15,805 bases of DNA, taken from positions 1-15,805 of the forward strand of contig JACPMQ010000035.1 in assembly GCA_016185955.1 (NCBI GenBank). The letters run 5' to 3'. Below are positions 6,916-14,076 of this stretch, piece by piece; within the stretch, counting starts at the first letter, position 1; each line of letters starts with the position of its first letter. The translations under genes were made by a program, and so were the position numbers. The notes beneath the pieces were generated by a model that searched no databases, was not told the DNA's origin, and was given only the letters and a program-made list of their open reading frames with translations. The stretch comes from Candidatus Woesearchaeota archaeon. GTDB lineage: Archaea; Nanobdellota; Nanobdellia; Woesearchaeales; GW2011-AR4.

Positions 6916-7856
6916 TAATTAAAAACATGATGCGTTTCAATGAACCTTACTGTTTTGGTTTTTGCTCGCATAACAAGTGAATGGGTAATTGCGCCATTGC
7001 CTGTAAACCTTACTCCTTGCAGTATTGTGCCATCTGTAACGCCTGTAGCTGCGAACACTGCCTTGTTGCCCTTAACAAGATCATCTATCATCAATTTTTT
7101 TTCTATGTCTTTAATGCCCATTTTTTTTGCCCTTTCAATTTCCTGCTCATTTCTGGGCTTTAACCTTCCTTGTATTTCTCCGTCAAGGGCTTTTAGCGCT
7201 GCGGCTGCTATAACACCTTCTGGAGCGCCGCCTATCCCCATAAGAATATCAACTCCTGAATCATATATTGCTGGCGCTAAAGCTCCGGCAATATCACCAT
7301 CTCTTATAAGCCTGATTCTTGCGCCGCATGCGCGAACTTCTTCTATCAGCTTTTTATGCCTGTCCCTTTCAAGTATGATTACAGTAAGCTCTTCGCATTT
7401 TTTGTCCAGTTTGTCAGCAACAGCCTGAATGTTTTCTTTTACAGAAGCATCTAAATCTACAACACCTTTTGCTTCTCTGCCAACGGCAATCTTATCCATA
7501 TAAGTGTCTGGAGCATTCAATAAATGCCCCTTTGGCGCAGCTGCGAGAACTGACATAGCATTAAAATCGCCCTTTGCTGTTAGGGTTGTGCCTTCCAAAG
7601 GGTCAACTGCAATGTCAATCTCAATTCCTTTTGACGAGCCAATTTTTTCTCCTATGTAGAGCATAGGAGCTTCGTCTCTTTCACCCTCGCCTATTACAAC
7701 AGTGCCATTAACAGATATATCAGAAAAACGATTTCTCATGGCTTCAACTGCTGCTTTGTCTGCTGCTTTTTCATCACCTTTACCGACTAATCTTGCGGCG
7801 CTTAAAGCAGCATCTTCTGTAGCTCTTACAAACTCAAGCGCAAGATTCTTATCCAC
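6915..7856 (-). CDS. glpX: Fructose-1,6-bisphosphatase class II
   Basis: Hydrolyses fructose 1,6-bisphosphate to fructose 6-phosphate, the committed step of gluconeogenesis. Metal and substrate residues fall at the numbering of the E. coli enzyme: Glu57 in GEGERDEAPM, Asp85 and Glu88 in DPLEGTT, Glu213 in GGAPEG. RDRHKKLI and IRDGDIAGA are further signatures. Its 313 residues are near the family length. The start is a GTG at 7856 with GGTGG four bases upstream and a TATA box predicting a leader of about 11 bases. Many archaea use a bifunctional aldolase/phosphatase instead; here the two steps are separate enzymes in one operon, with a bacterial-type phosphatase. It could also accept sedoheptulose bisphosphate. 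Confidence 0.93.
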   Translation of the reverse strand: MDKNLALEFVRATEDAALSAARLVGKGDEKAADKAAVEAMRNRFSDISVNGTVVIGEGERDEAPMLYIGEKIGSSKGIEIDIAVDPLEGTTLTAKGDFNAMSVLAAAPKGHLLNAPDTYMDKIAVGREAKGVVDLDASVKENIQAVADKLDKKCEELTVIILERDRHKKLIEEVRACGARIRLIRDGDIAGALAPAIYDSGVDILMGIGGAPEGVIAAAALKALDGEIQGRLKPRNEQEIERAKKMGIKDIEKKLMIDDLVKGNKAVFAATGVTDGTILQGVRFTGNGAITHSLVMRAKTKTVRFIETHHVFN

Positions 7857-7884
7857 TTAACCACCCTATTCCGCGAAGATTTTG

Positions 7885-7900
7885 CCTTATATATAAATTT
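7885..7900 (-). promoter_or_regulatory. TATA box of glpX
   Basis: The minus strand reads AAATTTATATATAAGG. The box centre near 7894 predicts a start near 7867, about 11 bases before the GTG. It would drive glpX-fba and perhaps gap. Confidence 0.65.
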
Positions 7901-7904
7901 TTCT

Positions 7905-7924
7905 ATTGTCATACATTGTCATAC
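7905..7924. promoter_or_regulatory. Tandem 10-bp direct repeat between divergent promoters
   Basis: ATTGTCATAC occurs twice head-to-tail (7905-7914, 7915-7924) with no spacer. The period is about one helical turn, so two subunits would dock on the same face of the DNA. It lies between the TATA boxes of glpX and of the nucleotidyltransferase, just upstream of each. Direct repeats of this kind suit ribbon-helix-helix proteins, and the neighbouring gene encodes such a domain. Operator function is inferred. Confidence 0.5.
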
Positions 7925-7937
7925 AAAAATAAAAAAG

Positions 7938-7946
7938 TTTATAAAA
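7938..7946 (+). promoter_or_regulatory. Possible TATA box of the RHH-nucleotidyltransferase gene
   Basis: TTTATAAAA after an A-rich BRE-like stretch predicts a start near 7969 and a leader of about 110 bases that would contain the palindrome at 8012-8038. A weaker box (ACAATAAAAAAC, 8035-8046) would give a 12-base leader. Confidence 0.4.
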
Positions 7947-8011
7947 CGTCAATGACTAACCGAAAATCAAGCCGAAAAAAGGCAAAACTGCAAAACCAAT
8001 AAACCGCATGT

Positions 8012-8038
8012 TTGTAAAAACTCCAGGAGTTTTTACAA
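8012..8038. repeat. 27-bp near-perfect palindrome
   Basis: TTGTAAAAACTCC (8012-8024), a single A, then its exact complement GGAGTTTTTACAA (8026-8038). It lies upstream of the RHH-nucleotidyltransferase start. It resembles the GTAAAAATTCC hairpins of 14094-14306 with one changed base pair (CTCC for TTCC on one arm, GGAG for GGAA on the other). It could be an RNA hairpin in a leader, a T-tract terminator or an operator. Confidence 0.7.
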
Positions 8039-8078
8039 TAAAAAACAGGCAACTAAACACATTGGCAAAGCCGCAAAG

Positions 8079-8918
8079 ATGAAAGAAAGAGTCACAATAA
8101 CCTTGGACAGCGAACTTGTAAAGCAAATAGACAAAAGAATAGATGGAAGCATAATAAAAAACAGAAGCCAGCAGATAGAGCTGTTGCTAACAAACGCACT
8201 TGGAGCTTACAAGCCTGAAAATGCTATTATGCTGGTTGGCGGCAAAGGAACAAGACTACTGCCATTAACTTTAAACACTCCCAAATGTATGATAGATGTG
8301 CAAGGAAAAACAGTGGCTGAGCATATCTTTGACTTGTTAAAGAAATATGGCATAAGAGATATAATAATGAGTGTTGGCTACCTAAAAGAAAAGATAAAAG
8401 ATTTTTATGGCGATGGCAGCAAATTTGGAGTTAACCTGACATATTTGGAAGAGAACGAGCAGTTAGGAACTGCAGGCCCTCTAAGATTAGGCAAGGATTT
8501 CCTTAAAGACAGCTTTATAGTTACAAATGGCGACGAGCTTAAAAACATTAACATACCGAGAATGTTTAGGCTGCATAAGCGAAAAAACGCACTGGCAACA
8601 ATTGCATTGACTACAGTAACAGACCCTACAAACTATGGAGTTGCGAGAGTAAGCGGCAGCAGAATTCTTGAATTTGTGGAAAAGCCTAAGCCAGATGAAG
8701 CGCCTTCTAACTTAATAAATGCCGGCTTTTATATTATTGAGCCGGAAGTTATAGAAATGATTCCTGAAGGGCATTCCATGCTCGAAAGGGATATTTTTCC
8801 GAAGCTTGCAAAAGAAGGAAGATTAAGAGGATTTACAAGCGAAGGGCAATGGTTTGATATAGGCAATTTGGAAAGGCATGAAATTGCAAATAAAAAATGG
8901 CTTGGAGTGAATTTATGA
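8079..8918 (+). CDS. Sugar-phosphate nucleotidyltransferase with N-terminal ribbon-helix-helix domain
   Basis: Two domains in 279 residues. Residues 1-41 form a ribbon-helix-helix DNA-binding unit: strand RVTITL, helix SELVKQIDKRI, then NRSQQIELLLTNAL. From residue 48 a GT-A nucleotidyltransferase follows, with MLVGGKGTRLLPLT (GGKGTR at 54-59), the TPKCMIDVQGK block, LGTAGPL (129-135), the metal-binding NGD (150-152) and VEKPKPDEAP. It would make an NDP-sugar from a sugar 1-phosphate and an NTP; the sugar is not decidable, with glucose, mannose or GlcNAc 1-phosphate all possible. There is no left-handed beta-helix domain, so no acetyltransferase activity is expected. No ribosome binding site is visible. 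The fusion suggests that the enzyme also binds DNA, perhaps the tandem repeat of its own divergent promoter region. Confidence 0.9.
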   Translation: MKERVTITLDSELVKQIDKRIDGSIIKNRSQQIELLLTNALGAYKPENAIMLVGGKGTRLLPLTLNTPKCMIDVQGKTVAEHIFDLLKKYGIRDIIMSVGYLKEKIKDFYGDGSKFGVNLTYLEENEQLGTAGPLRLGKDFLKDSFIVTNGDELKNINIPRMFRLHKRKNALATIALTTVTDPTNYGVARVSGSRILEFVEKPKPDEAPSNLINAGFYIIEPEVIEMIPEGHSMLERDIFPKLAKEGRLRGFTSEGQWFDIGNLERHEIANKKWLGVNL

Positions 8919-8926
8919 GTTTTAAT

Positions 8927-9175
8927 TTAGATGATACCAAGATTTTTTAATGCGTTTACCAGCAATGCGGCAGCAATAACTATAAGAGGGGATGTAAAGA
9001 CATTATGCTTCTTTCTGTCGATGTAATAAGTTACTCCAAAAGATATAGTTATGCCAACTATTAAAAAAAGCCATTTTAAGTTTTTTGAAATATTGGAATA
9101 AAAAATAAATATTATGATTGCGGAAACGGGCAATGCTCCTGTTAAAACTGCTTTCCAATTGTATTCTGTTTCCAT
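8927..9175 (-). CDS. Small membrane protein of unknown function
   Basis: I do not recognise this 82-residue protein. It has three hydrophobic segments, at about residues 12-27 (AVLTGALPVSAIIIF), 33-51 (LKWLFLIVGITISFGVTYY) and 63-80 (PLIVIAAALLVNALKNLG). A basic loop, DRKKHN, lies between the second and third. The positive-inside rule puts that loop in the cytoplasm. It lies 39 bp after pyrH on the same strand and converges on the nucleotidyltransferase with 8 bp between the stop codons. Codon use is like that of its neighbours. It may be co-transcribed with pyrH; the sequence gives no functional hint. Confidence 0.7.
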   Translation of the reverse strand: METEYNWKAVLTGALPVSAIIIFIFYSNISKNLKWLFLIVGITISFGVTYYIDRKKHNVFTSPLIVIAAALLVNALKNLGII

Positions 9176-9214
9176 TTTATTATTTTATTTAAAGTGTATG
9201 TCTTATTTAATCCA

Positions 9215-9892
9215 CTACTCAATTACAGTTCCTTTAAACTTTTTGTTGTTAAGCAAATTCTCAAAATTTTTTAAGTCTTTGCCGATTATGTAAACCTTTA
9301 ATTTTGAATTTTCAGCTTCTTTCGCGGCAATTGGATCAAAAGGCATATTTAATCCGGCTTTCCATTTTCTTCCAGCTATTTTTCTGTATTGGTGCCATGC
9401 CATATTCTCAAATATTTTTGCATCTTTGTTCTTTTTTGGATCCGCATCATAGACATAATCCACATTGCTCATGTTTATTATAGTGTTTATTTTAAGGTTT
9501 TTTGCAAGCAGCACAGCGTCATAATCAGTTGAGCATCCTGGAAGCCACCCTGCTGCTATAATTATTTTTTTCTCAAATGCTATATTTTCTGTCGGGTTCT
9601 CTACGATTATGTCTTCAGCATTCTCCTTGAATATGGCTTTCATTAAATATGCATTTAATTTTGTGGCATATATGCCAAGCCAGTCTAATTCCTCATTATT
9701 TAATTTAATTATCTTAGAAGCAGCTTTTTGGTAATTTCTTGCAGTAATTCCTCCGCCGCAATAAATTGCAAACTTATGGCTTTTTTTAACAAAGTTTTCA
9801 ACAATGCACTTAAACTCTTTCAAAAATTTTATATCTATATTGTCAGGAGCTATTACTGAGCCTCCTAATGACATTATGACTGTCTTTTCCAT
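9215..9892 (-). CDS. pyrH: Uridylate kinase, archaeal type
   Basis: Phosphorylates UMP to UDP with ATP in pyrimidine nucleotide synthesis. This is a 225-residue amino acid kinase-fold protein, the length of archaeal PyrH. Landmarks are the N-terminal glycine loop VIMSLGGSV (residues 5-13), CGGGITARNYQKAA for UMP binding, AAGWLPGCSTDYDAVLLAK in the middle, and the nucleotide-binding NVDYVYDADPKKNKDAK. FDPIAAKEAENSKLKVYIIG near the C-terminus is typical. The ATG at 9892 is 27 bp from a TATA box centre and has no ribosome binding site, so the transcript is probably leaderless. A family B element now lies upstream, on the far side of the TATA box. Confidence 0.92.
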   Translation of the reverse strand: MEKTVIMSLGGSVIAPDNIDIKFLKEFKCIVENFVKKSHKFAIYCGGGITARNYQKAASKIIKLNNEELDWLGIYATKLNAYLMKAIFKENAEDIIVENPTENIAFEKKIIIAAGWLPGCSTDYDAVLLAKNLKINTIINMSNVDYVYDADPKKNKDAKIFENMAWHQYRKIAGRKWKAGLNMPFDPIAAKEAENSKLKVYIIGKDLKNFENLLNNKKFKGTVIE

Positions 9893-9914
9893 TAGAAAAA
9901 CTTAAATTATAGCT

Positions 9915-9923
9915 TATTATAAA
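9915..9923. promoter_or_regulatory. TATA box of pyrH, probably once shared with the divergent phosphoribosyltransferase gene
   Basis: The minus strand reads TTTATAATA, the plus strand TATTATAAA. The centre at 9919 is 27 bp from the pyrH start at 9892. If the family B element and one copy of its flanking repeat are removed, the same box is 26 bp from the phosphoribosyltransferase ATG at 10108. Both distances fit leaderless archaeal promoters. Confidence 0.6.
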
Positions 9924-9928
9924 TGTTT

Positions 9929-10101
9929 CGTAATGATGAGGGTTGGTGCGAAAGTCGGTGCTTGTGCGTCCTTGCCAATTCAGAAAACTCCGTAGGATTG
10001 TGATAAATGACCCGAGCAATGCCGCAGCATTGCGAGGTTGAGAGGAATGTAGGGCTCCGCACAAGCACGAATTAGACTTTCGCACCAACCCCGTAATAAT
10101 G
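9929..10101 (-). mobile_element. Family B MITE-like element, copy 2, with a 10-bp flanking repeat
   Basis: The element proper is 9940-10091 and is the reverse of the copy at 4680-4828. Its ends are GGGTTGGTGCGAAAGTC and the matching complement. It is flanked by CGTAATGATG (9929-9938) and CGTAATAATG (10092-10101), 9 of 10 identical, probably the target duplication. The central hairpin is GCAATGC (10016-10022) with GCATTGC (10027-10033). Three of its base pairs differ from copy 1 with both partners changed. It has no coding potential. Confidence 0.87.
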
Positions 10102-10107
10102 TAAAAT

Positions 10108-10767
10108 ATGATATTCCAAGACAGGCATGCTGCAGGAAAAGAATTGGCTAAAAGACTGCATAGGTTTAAAGAGCTTAAAAGCCGACAAAAATTAAAAAAT
10201 GTTTTAGTGCTTGGAATTCCCAGAGGCGGCATAGAAGTGGCTTTTGAAATAGCAAAAATGCTTAAAGTTCCTTTAAGTATTATTGCAACCAAAAAATTAA
10301 CTTATGCTTCTAATCTTGAATTTGCTATAGGCGCTGTAAGCCCTGACAGCTATATTTTAGATGAAAAGTATATAGATAACATTAGCAAGGATTTTATTGA
10401 AAAAAAGATAAAGGAAATAAATTTTGAAGTGGAAAGAAAATATAAACCATACATCAATAAAAAAAATTTTGAATTTAAAGGCAAAACCCTTATTATTGCT
10501 GATGATGGCTTAGCAACAGGCTACACAATGCTTGCAGCCATTAAATATGCTAAAAGCAAATCTCCAAAGAAGATTGTTGTTGCAGTTCCGGTAGCTGCAC
10601 ATGACAGCCTTGAAAAAATCAGGAAATTAGCTGATAAAACAGTATATATTCATGTTCCTGTAAATTTTGGCGCAGTCAGCTCTTTTTACCATGAATTTGC
10701 GCAGCTTGAAGACAAGGATGTAAAATTTTATCTGGAAGAGGCAAAGAAATTTTGCAATAGAAATTAG
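10108..10767 (+). CDS. Phosphoribosyltransferase family protein
   Basis: PRTase-fold protein of 219 residues, of the group annotated as predicted phosphoribosyltransferases (COG1926-like). The PRPP-binding loop is LIIADDGLATGYTM, matching the DDG(I/L)ATGxT form of this group. FQDRHAAGKELAKRL at the N-terminus and LGIPRGGIEVAFEIAK are also characteristic. The acceptor base or other substrate is unknown, and some members may not be true transferases. The start at 10108 is supported by the usual MxFxDRxxAG beginning. Only 16 bp separate it from a family B element, and no TATA box is visible at the right distance. It converges on a small transporter gene with 4 bp between stops. Confidence 0.85.
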   Translation: MIFQDRHAAGKELAKRLHRFKELKSRQKLKNVLVLGIPRGGIEVAFEIAKMLKVPLSIIATKKLTYASNLEFAIGAVSPDSYILDEKYIDNISKDFIEKKIKEINFEVERKYKPYINKKNFEFKGKTLIIADDGLATGYTMLAAIKYAKSKSPKKIVVAVPVAAHDSLEKIRKLADKTVYIHVPVNFGAVSSFYHEFAQLEDKDVKFYLEEAKKFCNRN

Positions 10768-10771
10768 CTTC

Positions 10772-11119
10772 TTAGCTTCCAATTCCTATTAATGTGACTC
10801 CTATTATAATGAGTGATATACCGAGCCATTTGGCTAAATTCATCTTTTCTCCGAGGAATTTTATTGAGAGAATGCTCACCCACACATAGCTTAGGGCAAC
10901 AAAAGGATATAAAATTGACAAATCACCGCCCTTTAACGCGGGTATGAAAAGTATCGTGCCTAAAATGTATAGGAAGGCTCCTCCAAACAGATGGTAGTTA
11001 ACAATCAGTGAATGCAAATTAAATTTTTTTACAGACGCTTTTTTAAGCAGTATAGGCCCAAAGGAGCCTACGACAGTAGCCAAAACTACAAGCCCAATTG
11101 CCCAAAGCTCAGCTGACAT
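10772..11119 (-). CDS. Small four-helix transporter, EamA/SMR-like, second of a pair
   Basis: 115 residues in four predicted membrane helices (about 5-25, 42-62, 67-87, 94-113), the size of an SMR or ArnE/ArnF subunit. The block KGGDLSILYPFVALSYVWVS and the end WLGISLIIIGVTLIGIGS match the gene upstream, so the two are paralogues. The membrane glutamate in helix 1 that carries drug/proton exchange in EmrE is not found inside the helix; Glu4 lies at its very start. A lipid-linked sugar flippase subunit or a metabolite exporter is therefore as likely as a multidrug pump. Its ATG overlaps the upstream gene by 11 bp, which suggests coupled translation and a heterodimer. Confidence 0.8.
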   Translation of the reverse strand: MSAELWAIGLVVLATVVGSFGPILLKKASVKKFNLHSLIVNYHLFGGAFLYILGTILFIPALKGGDLSILYPFVALSYVWVSILSIKFLGEKMNLAKWLGISLIIIGVTLIGIGS

Positions 11120-11504
11120 TCTGCACCTCGCTCAGGCTGATTTTTTTATTTTTTTTGCTGCCCAAGCCTATAATCATTATTCCTAAGGCTATTATAAAAA
11201 CTCCGCTCCACTTATAATAATTCATTTCTTCATTAAGAAAATATTTGGAAAGAAAGCTAACCCATATGTAGCCCGTTGCTATTATTGGATATAAAACAGA
11301 GACTTCTCCTCCTTTAAAGCTCAATACAAGCAAAATTCCTCCTATGCCATATAAAGCGATGCCTATAAGCAGATTAATATTGGTTATTGCGCTTATAAGA
11401 TTAAAATCCAGTGTTTTGACGCTTAACTTGTAAAATATCTGCGCAACTGAAATTAACAGCGTGCATAAAAGCACAGTGGCAATAGCCCAAGGTTTAGTTT
11501 CCAT
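11109..11504 (-). CDS. Small four-helix transporter, EamA/SMR-like, first of a pair
   Basis: 131 residues with four predicted membrane helices (about 7-25, 41-63, 70-87, 96-114) and a charged tail, KKNKKISLSEVQNVS, absent from its partner. It shares the pattern KGGxxSxLYPxxAxxYxWVS and the WxGxxxIxxGxxxIGxGS ending with the overlapping downstream gene. There is no acidic residue in helix 1 (WAIATVLLCTLLISVAQIFY), which argues against an EmrE-type drug/proton antiporter and recalls ArnE/ArnF flippase pairs. It starts 17 bp after the secD stop, so it may be the third gene of a secF-secD operon. The substrate is unknown. Confidence 0.8.
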   Translation of the reverse strand: METKPWAIATVLLCTLLISVAQIFYKLSVKTLDFNLISAITNINLLIGIALYGIGGILLVLSFKGGEVSVLYPIIATGYIWVSFLSKYFLNEEMNYYKWSGVFIIALGIMIIGLGSKKNKKISLSEVQNVS

Positions 11505-11521
11505 GTTGATTAATCTTATCG

Positions 11522-13099
11522 TTAATCCTTAACCAATATCTCAATCATTGTTGCAAATACCGGCCTTGAAATAAAGACTCCAATAGATGCTCCAAGAATG
11601 GTTGTTATTGCAAAGCCCTTTAGCAAGCCGGCTCCGGCAAATATTAATGGAATCAAAGCAACAACAACTGTTGAATAAGAGCCAAGAATTATGGCAAATG
11701 CATTTTTTATTTTTTCCTTCCAATTATAAGATGATTTTTCTCCTCTTAAGATTTCATCTGCTATAACAATTTGATGATTAACTCCGGTTCCTATAGAAAG
11801 TATTATTCCTGCAATAGCTGCAATGTCAATATTCCAGCCTATCAAAGCAGCTACTCCAAGCAGCATTATCACTTCTGAACTGCAAGTGAAAACCATAGGT
11901 ATGGAAACTTGAAGCTTCCTGTATCTTACAAAGAGGGTAATAGAAACACCGATTAAAGCAAGCAGCCCTGCAATGATAGCGCTTCTCAAAAATTCCTTTC
12001 CAAGCAACGGGCTTATTGTATCTATCTTCACTATATCAAGCTGCACAGGCAATGAGCCTGTAATTAAAACTGTTTGAAGCCTCTTCATATTGCTCATTGC
12101 ATTGTAAATGGATTCTTGCTGTGTAGAGCCTATGCCGCTTCCCGATATCTGTATTTCTGTTGCTGCATTTCCCCTCAACTCTGCTCCTATGTTAAGCTTA
12201 TCAACCTCAGTATCGTCAAGGTAAAGCACTATTGGCTCTGACAGGTACTTGCCGTTATCCTCTATTACTTCAAGATTTTTTGTTATGCTGGCTTGTTTTT
12301 GTGCTGCTTCCGGAGTTATTGAAATTGAAAACCTGAATCTGCAGATTGATTGCCCTTGAGAGGATGAGCAGCCAACATTAGGATCGATTCCTGCGCAGTT
12401 TGCAGACTTGCACACAAAAACAATGTCTTTGCCGCCTACAAAAACAGTTTCATTGCCTATTTTTGCCTCAAATTTTCCCTGCTTAGCAAGCAAATCCTTT
12501 ATTTCGTCTTCGCTTGCTCCTGCAATTTCCACAAGAATGTATTGCTTTCCACTGAGATCTGTTGCGTCTCTTATTATTAAATCATTTAGCCCATAAACAT
12601 TTAGCCTTTCCTGCATCGTGTCTATTAAAGAGCTTAAGTCATCTTGCGGCAAAGGCTTTTCCGGCTGCAATAGAACTCTTATGCCTCCTTGCAAGTCAAG
12701 CCCTTTTCTTATGTTTGTTTTCGGAGGATTGAAAATTCTGATTCCAAGGTCTTGCGTTTCGTTGCCTGCTTGCTTTGTTTTTAATTTGTATAAAGCCTTT
12801 GTTGTTTTTAATTGTATTGACTGGTTTGGCTTTAATGAACTTACAAAATTATAATAATCTTCTGCGTCTTTTACGGGCTTGTTGTTAATAGACAATATTC
12901 TTTCCCTTGCCACAGGCCTTACATTTGGCGCAGGCTGCGGAATGCCGGCTTCTGTTGCAGAGCTATTAGCCACAACATTTCTTATTGCGACGCCTTCTGC
13001 AGAAATTTTCGGGTTAATTGCCACTAGAGCCAGAACTATGCAAATCAGCAATATTATTACCCTGAAATTTGTAAACACTTTTTTTATTTTTTGGTTCAT
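11522..13099 (-). CDS. secD: SecD, protein-export membrane protein
   Basis: Partner of SecF that uses the membrane ion gradient to help proteins leave the SecYE channel. It has 525 residues: an N-terminal helix (about 13-28), a PDZ-like insert (about 35-115, with RERILSINNKPVKDAEDYYNFV), the P1 domain beginning at RKGLDLQGGIRVLL (131-144), and five C-terminal helices from about 372. Helix 4 reads LSIGTGVNHQIVIADE with Asn441, where the family normally has an aspartate used in ion coupling. The external domain has four cysteines (230, 235, 244, 253) that could form disulphides. It follows secF by 4 bp, and the secF stop overlaps an out-of-frame ATG. No strong ribosome binding site is visible, so it depends on secF translation. 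Confidence 0.93.
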   Translation of the reverse strand: MNQKIKKVFTNFRVIILLICIVLALVAINPKISAEGVAIRNVVANSSATEAGIPQPAPNVRPVARERILSINNKPVKDAEDYYNFVSSLKPNQSIQLKTTKALYKLKTKQAGNETQDLGIRIFNPPKTNIRKGLDLQGGIRVLLQPEKPLPQDDLSSLIDTMQERLNVYGLNDLIIRDATDLSGKQYILVEIAGASEDEIKDLLAKQGKFEAKIGNETVFVGGKDIVFVCKSANCAGIDPNVGCSSSQGQSICRFRFSISITPEAAQKQASITKNLEVIEDNGKYLSEPIVLYLDDTEVDKLNIGAELRGNAATEIQISGSGIGSTQQESIYNAMSNMKRLQTVLITGSLPVQLDIVKIDTISPLLGKEFLRSAIIAGLLALIGVSITLFVRYRKLQVSIPMVFTCSSEVIMLLGVAALIGWNIDIAAIAGIILSIGTGVNHQIVIADEILRGEKSSYNWKEKIKNAFAIILGSYSTVVVALIPLIFAGAGLLKGFAITTILGASIGVFISRPVFATMIEILVKD

Positions 13100-13103
13100 T
13101 GGT

Positions 13104-14054
13104 TCATTGTGCTTTTCTGGCTTTTTTCTCCAAATAAAGCCTTAAAATGCCGACATTTTGTATCCATGTATTTATCATATCTACAGCCATTCCTATAAGT
13201 ATTATTATCATTATTTGGTCTATAACTTCTGATTGTGTGAATATTAATGCGATTATAGCAGCGATAATTGTTGTGGTGTTCATCATCATGCCCGTGCTTA
13301 TAGAGCTGTAAATTCTTTCCATCTCGCTGCCTTCTTTTCTTTTAAGCAGCCGCGTTGACAGCAAAATGTCAGTGTCAACTGAGTAGCCTATGAGCATCAG
13401 GAATGCAGCGATTCCTGCACCGCTTATCCTGATATCTAAAAAATTTATTATTGCTAATGTCACAACCATGTCGGAAAAGGCTGCTAATATCACTGCCATG
13501 CTCGGGACAAAAGTCCTGAAGTAAATAAAAACAACCAAAGACATAAAAACAAATGCAAGAAGCAGAGCAAACATAGTTTCCTTAAAAAAAGAGGCTCCTA
13601 ATGAAGAGCCTACAATCTCGACAGAATAGTCATTTTTTTCCAGCTTAAGGTTTGATGCTTTGCGTATTTCCCCTATAAACTCATTTACCTTATCTTCCTT
13701 TATGTCAGCTTCAACAATAATTCCGGCCTGGCTGCCAAATTGGCTTATAACTCTGGTGGATATATCATTTTCAGGGAATTTTGATAATAATGCCTCTTTT
13801 AATTGCAGAGTATCTGTCTGCTGAGCTGGGGTTAGGGTTATAGTTACTCCTCCTTTTAAGCTTACAGCCCTGTTCATAAAATCGTTGCTGTTAGCGAATT
13901 TAATCCCAATTAAGATTAAAGCAATGAGAAGCAGCGCAAACGGAATTATCAAAAGCTTTTTGTAGTGGTTTTCATAAACATTTTTAACTGATTTAATTAT
14001 AATGCTGATACCAGAAGAATTTAGCTCCTTGTCACCTTTAGCTGGATTTTCCAT
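13104..14054 (-). CDS. secF: SecF, protein-export membrane protein
   Basis: 316 residues. There is a cytoplasmic N-terminus, helix 1 (about 34-53), an external P1-like domain with LKGGVTITL (66-74), and five membrane helices from about 160. The coupling region LIGYSVDTDILLSTRLL has Asp226, Asp228 and Arg235, and MMMNTTTIIAA follows in the next helix. Unlike SecD, its acidic residues are intact. The order secF-secD also occurs in other archaea. The ATG at 14054 lies 27 bp from a TATA box centre and has no ribosome binding site, so the message is probably leaderless. It heads the operon secF-secD and probably the two small transporters. Confidence 0.94.
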   Translation of the reverse strand: MENPAKGDKELNSSGISIIIKSVKNVYENHYKKLLIIPFALLLIALILIGIKFANSNDFMNRAVSLKGGVTITLTPAQQTDTLQLKEALLSKFPENDISTRVISQFGSQAGIIVEADIKEDKVNEFIGEIRKASNLKLEKNDYSVEIVGSSLGASFFKETMFALLLAFVFMSLVVFIYFRTFVPSMAVILAAFSDMVVTLAIINFLDIRISGAGIAAFLMLIGYSVDTDILLSTRLLKRKEGSEMERIYSSISTGMMMNTTTIIAAIIALIFTQSEVIDQIMIIILIGMAVDMINTWIQNVGILRLYLEKKARKAQ

Positions 14055-14076
14055 TCAAGACGAGAAAGACAATGTT

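Noticed and set aside
6940..7428. Long open frame (162 codons) opposite glpX
   Set aside because: It lies wholly antisense to a well-supported enzyme and has no family motifs; it is a shadow of glpX codon use.
9843..10292. 149-codon minus-strand frame across family B copy 2
   Set aside because: It runs through the mobile element and overlaps pyrH and the phosphoribosyltransferase; there is no recognisable domain.
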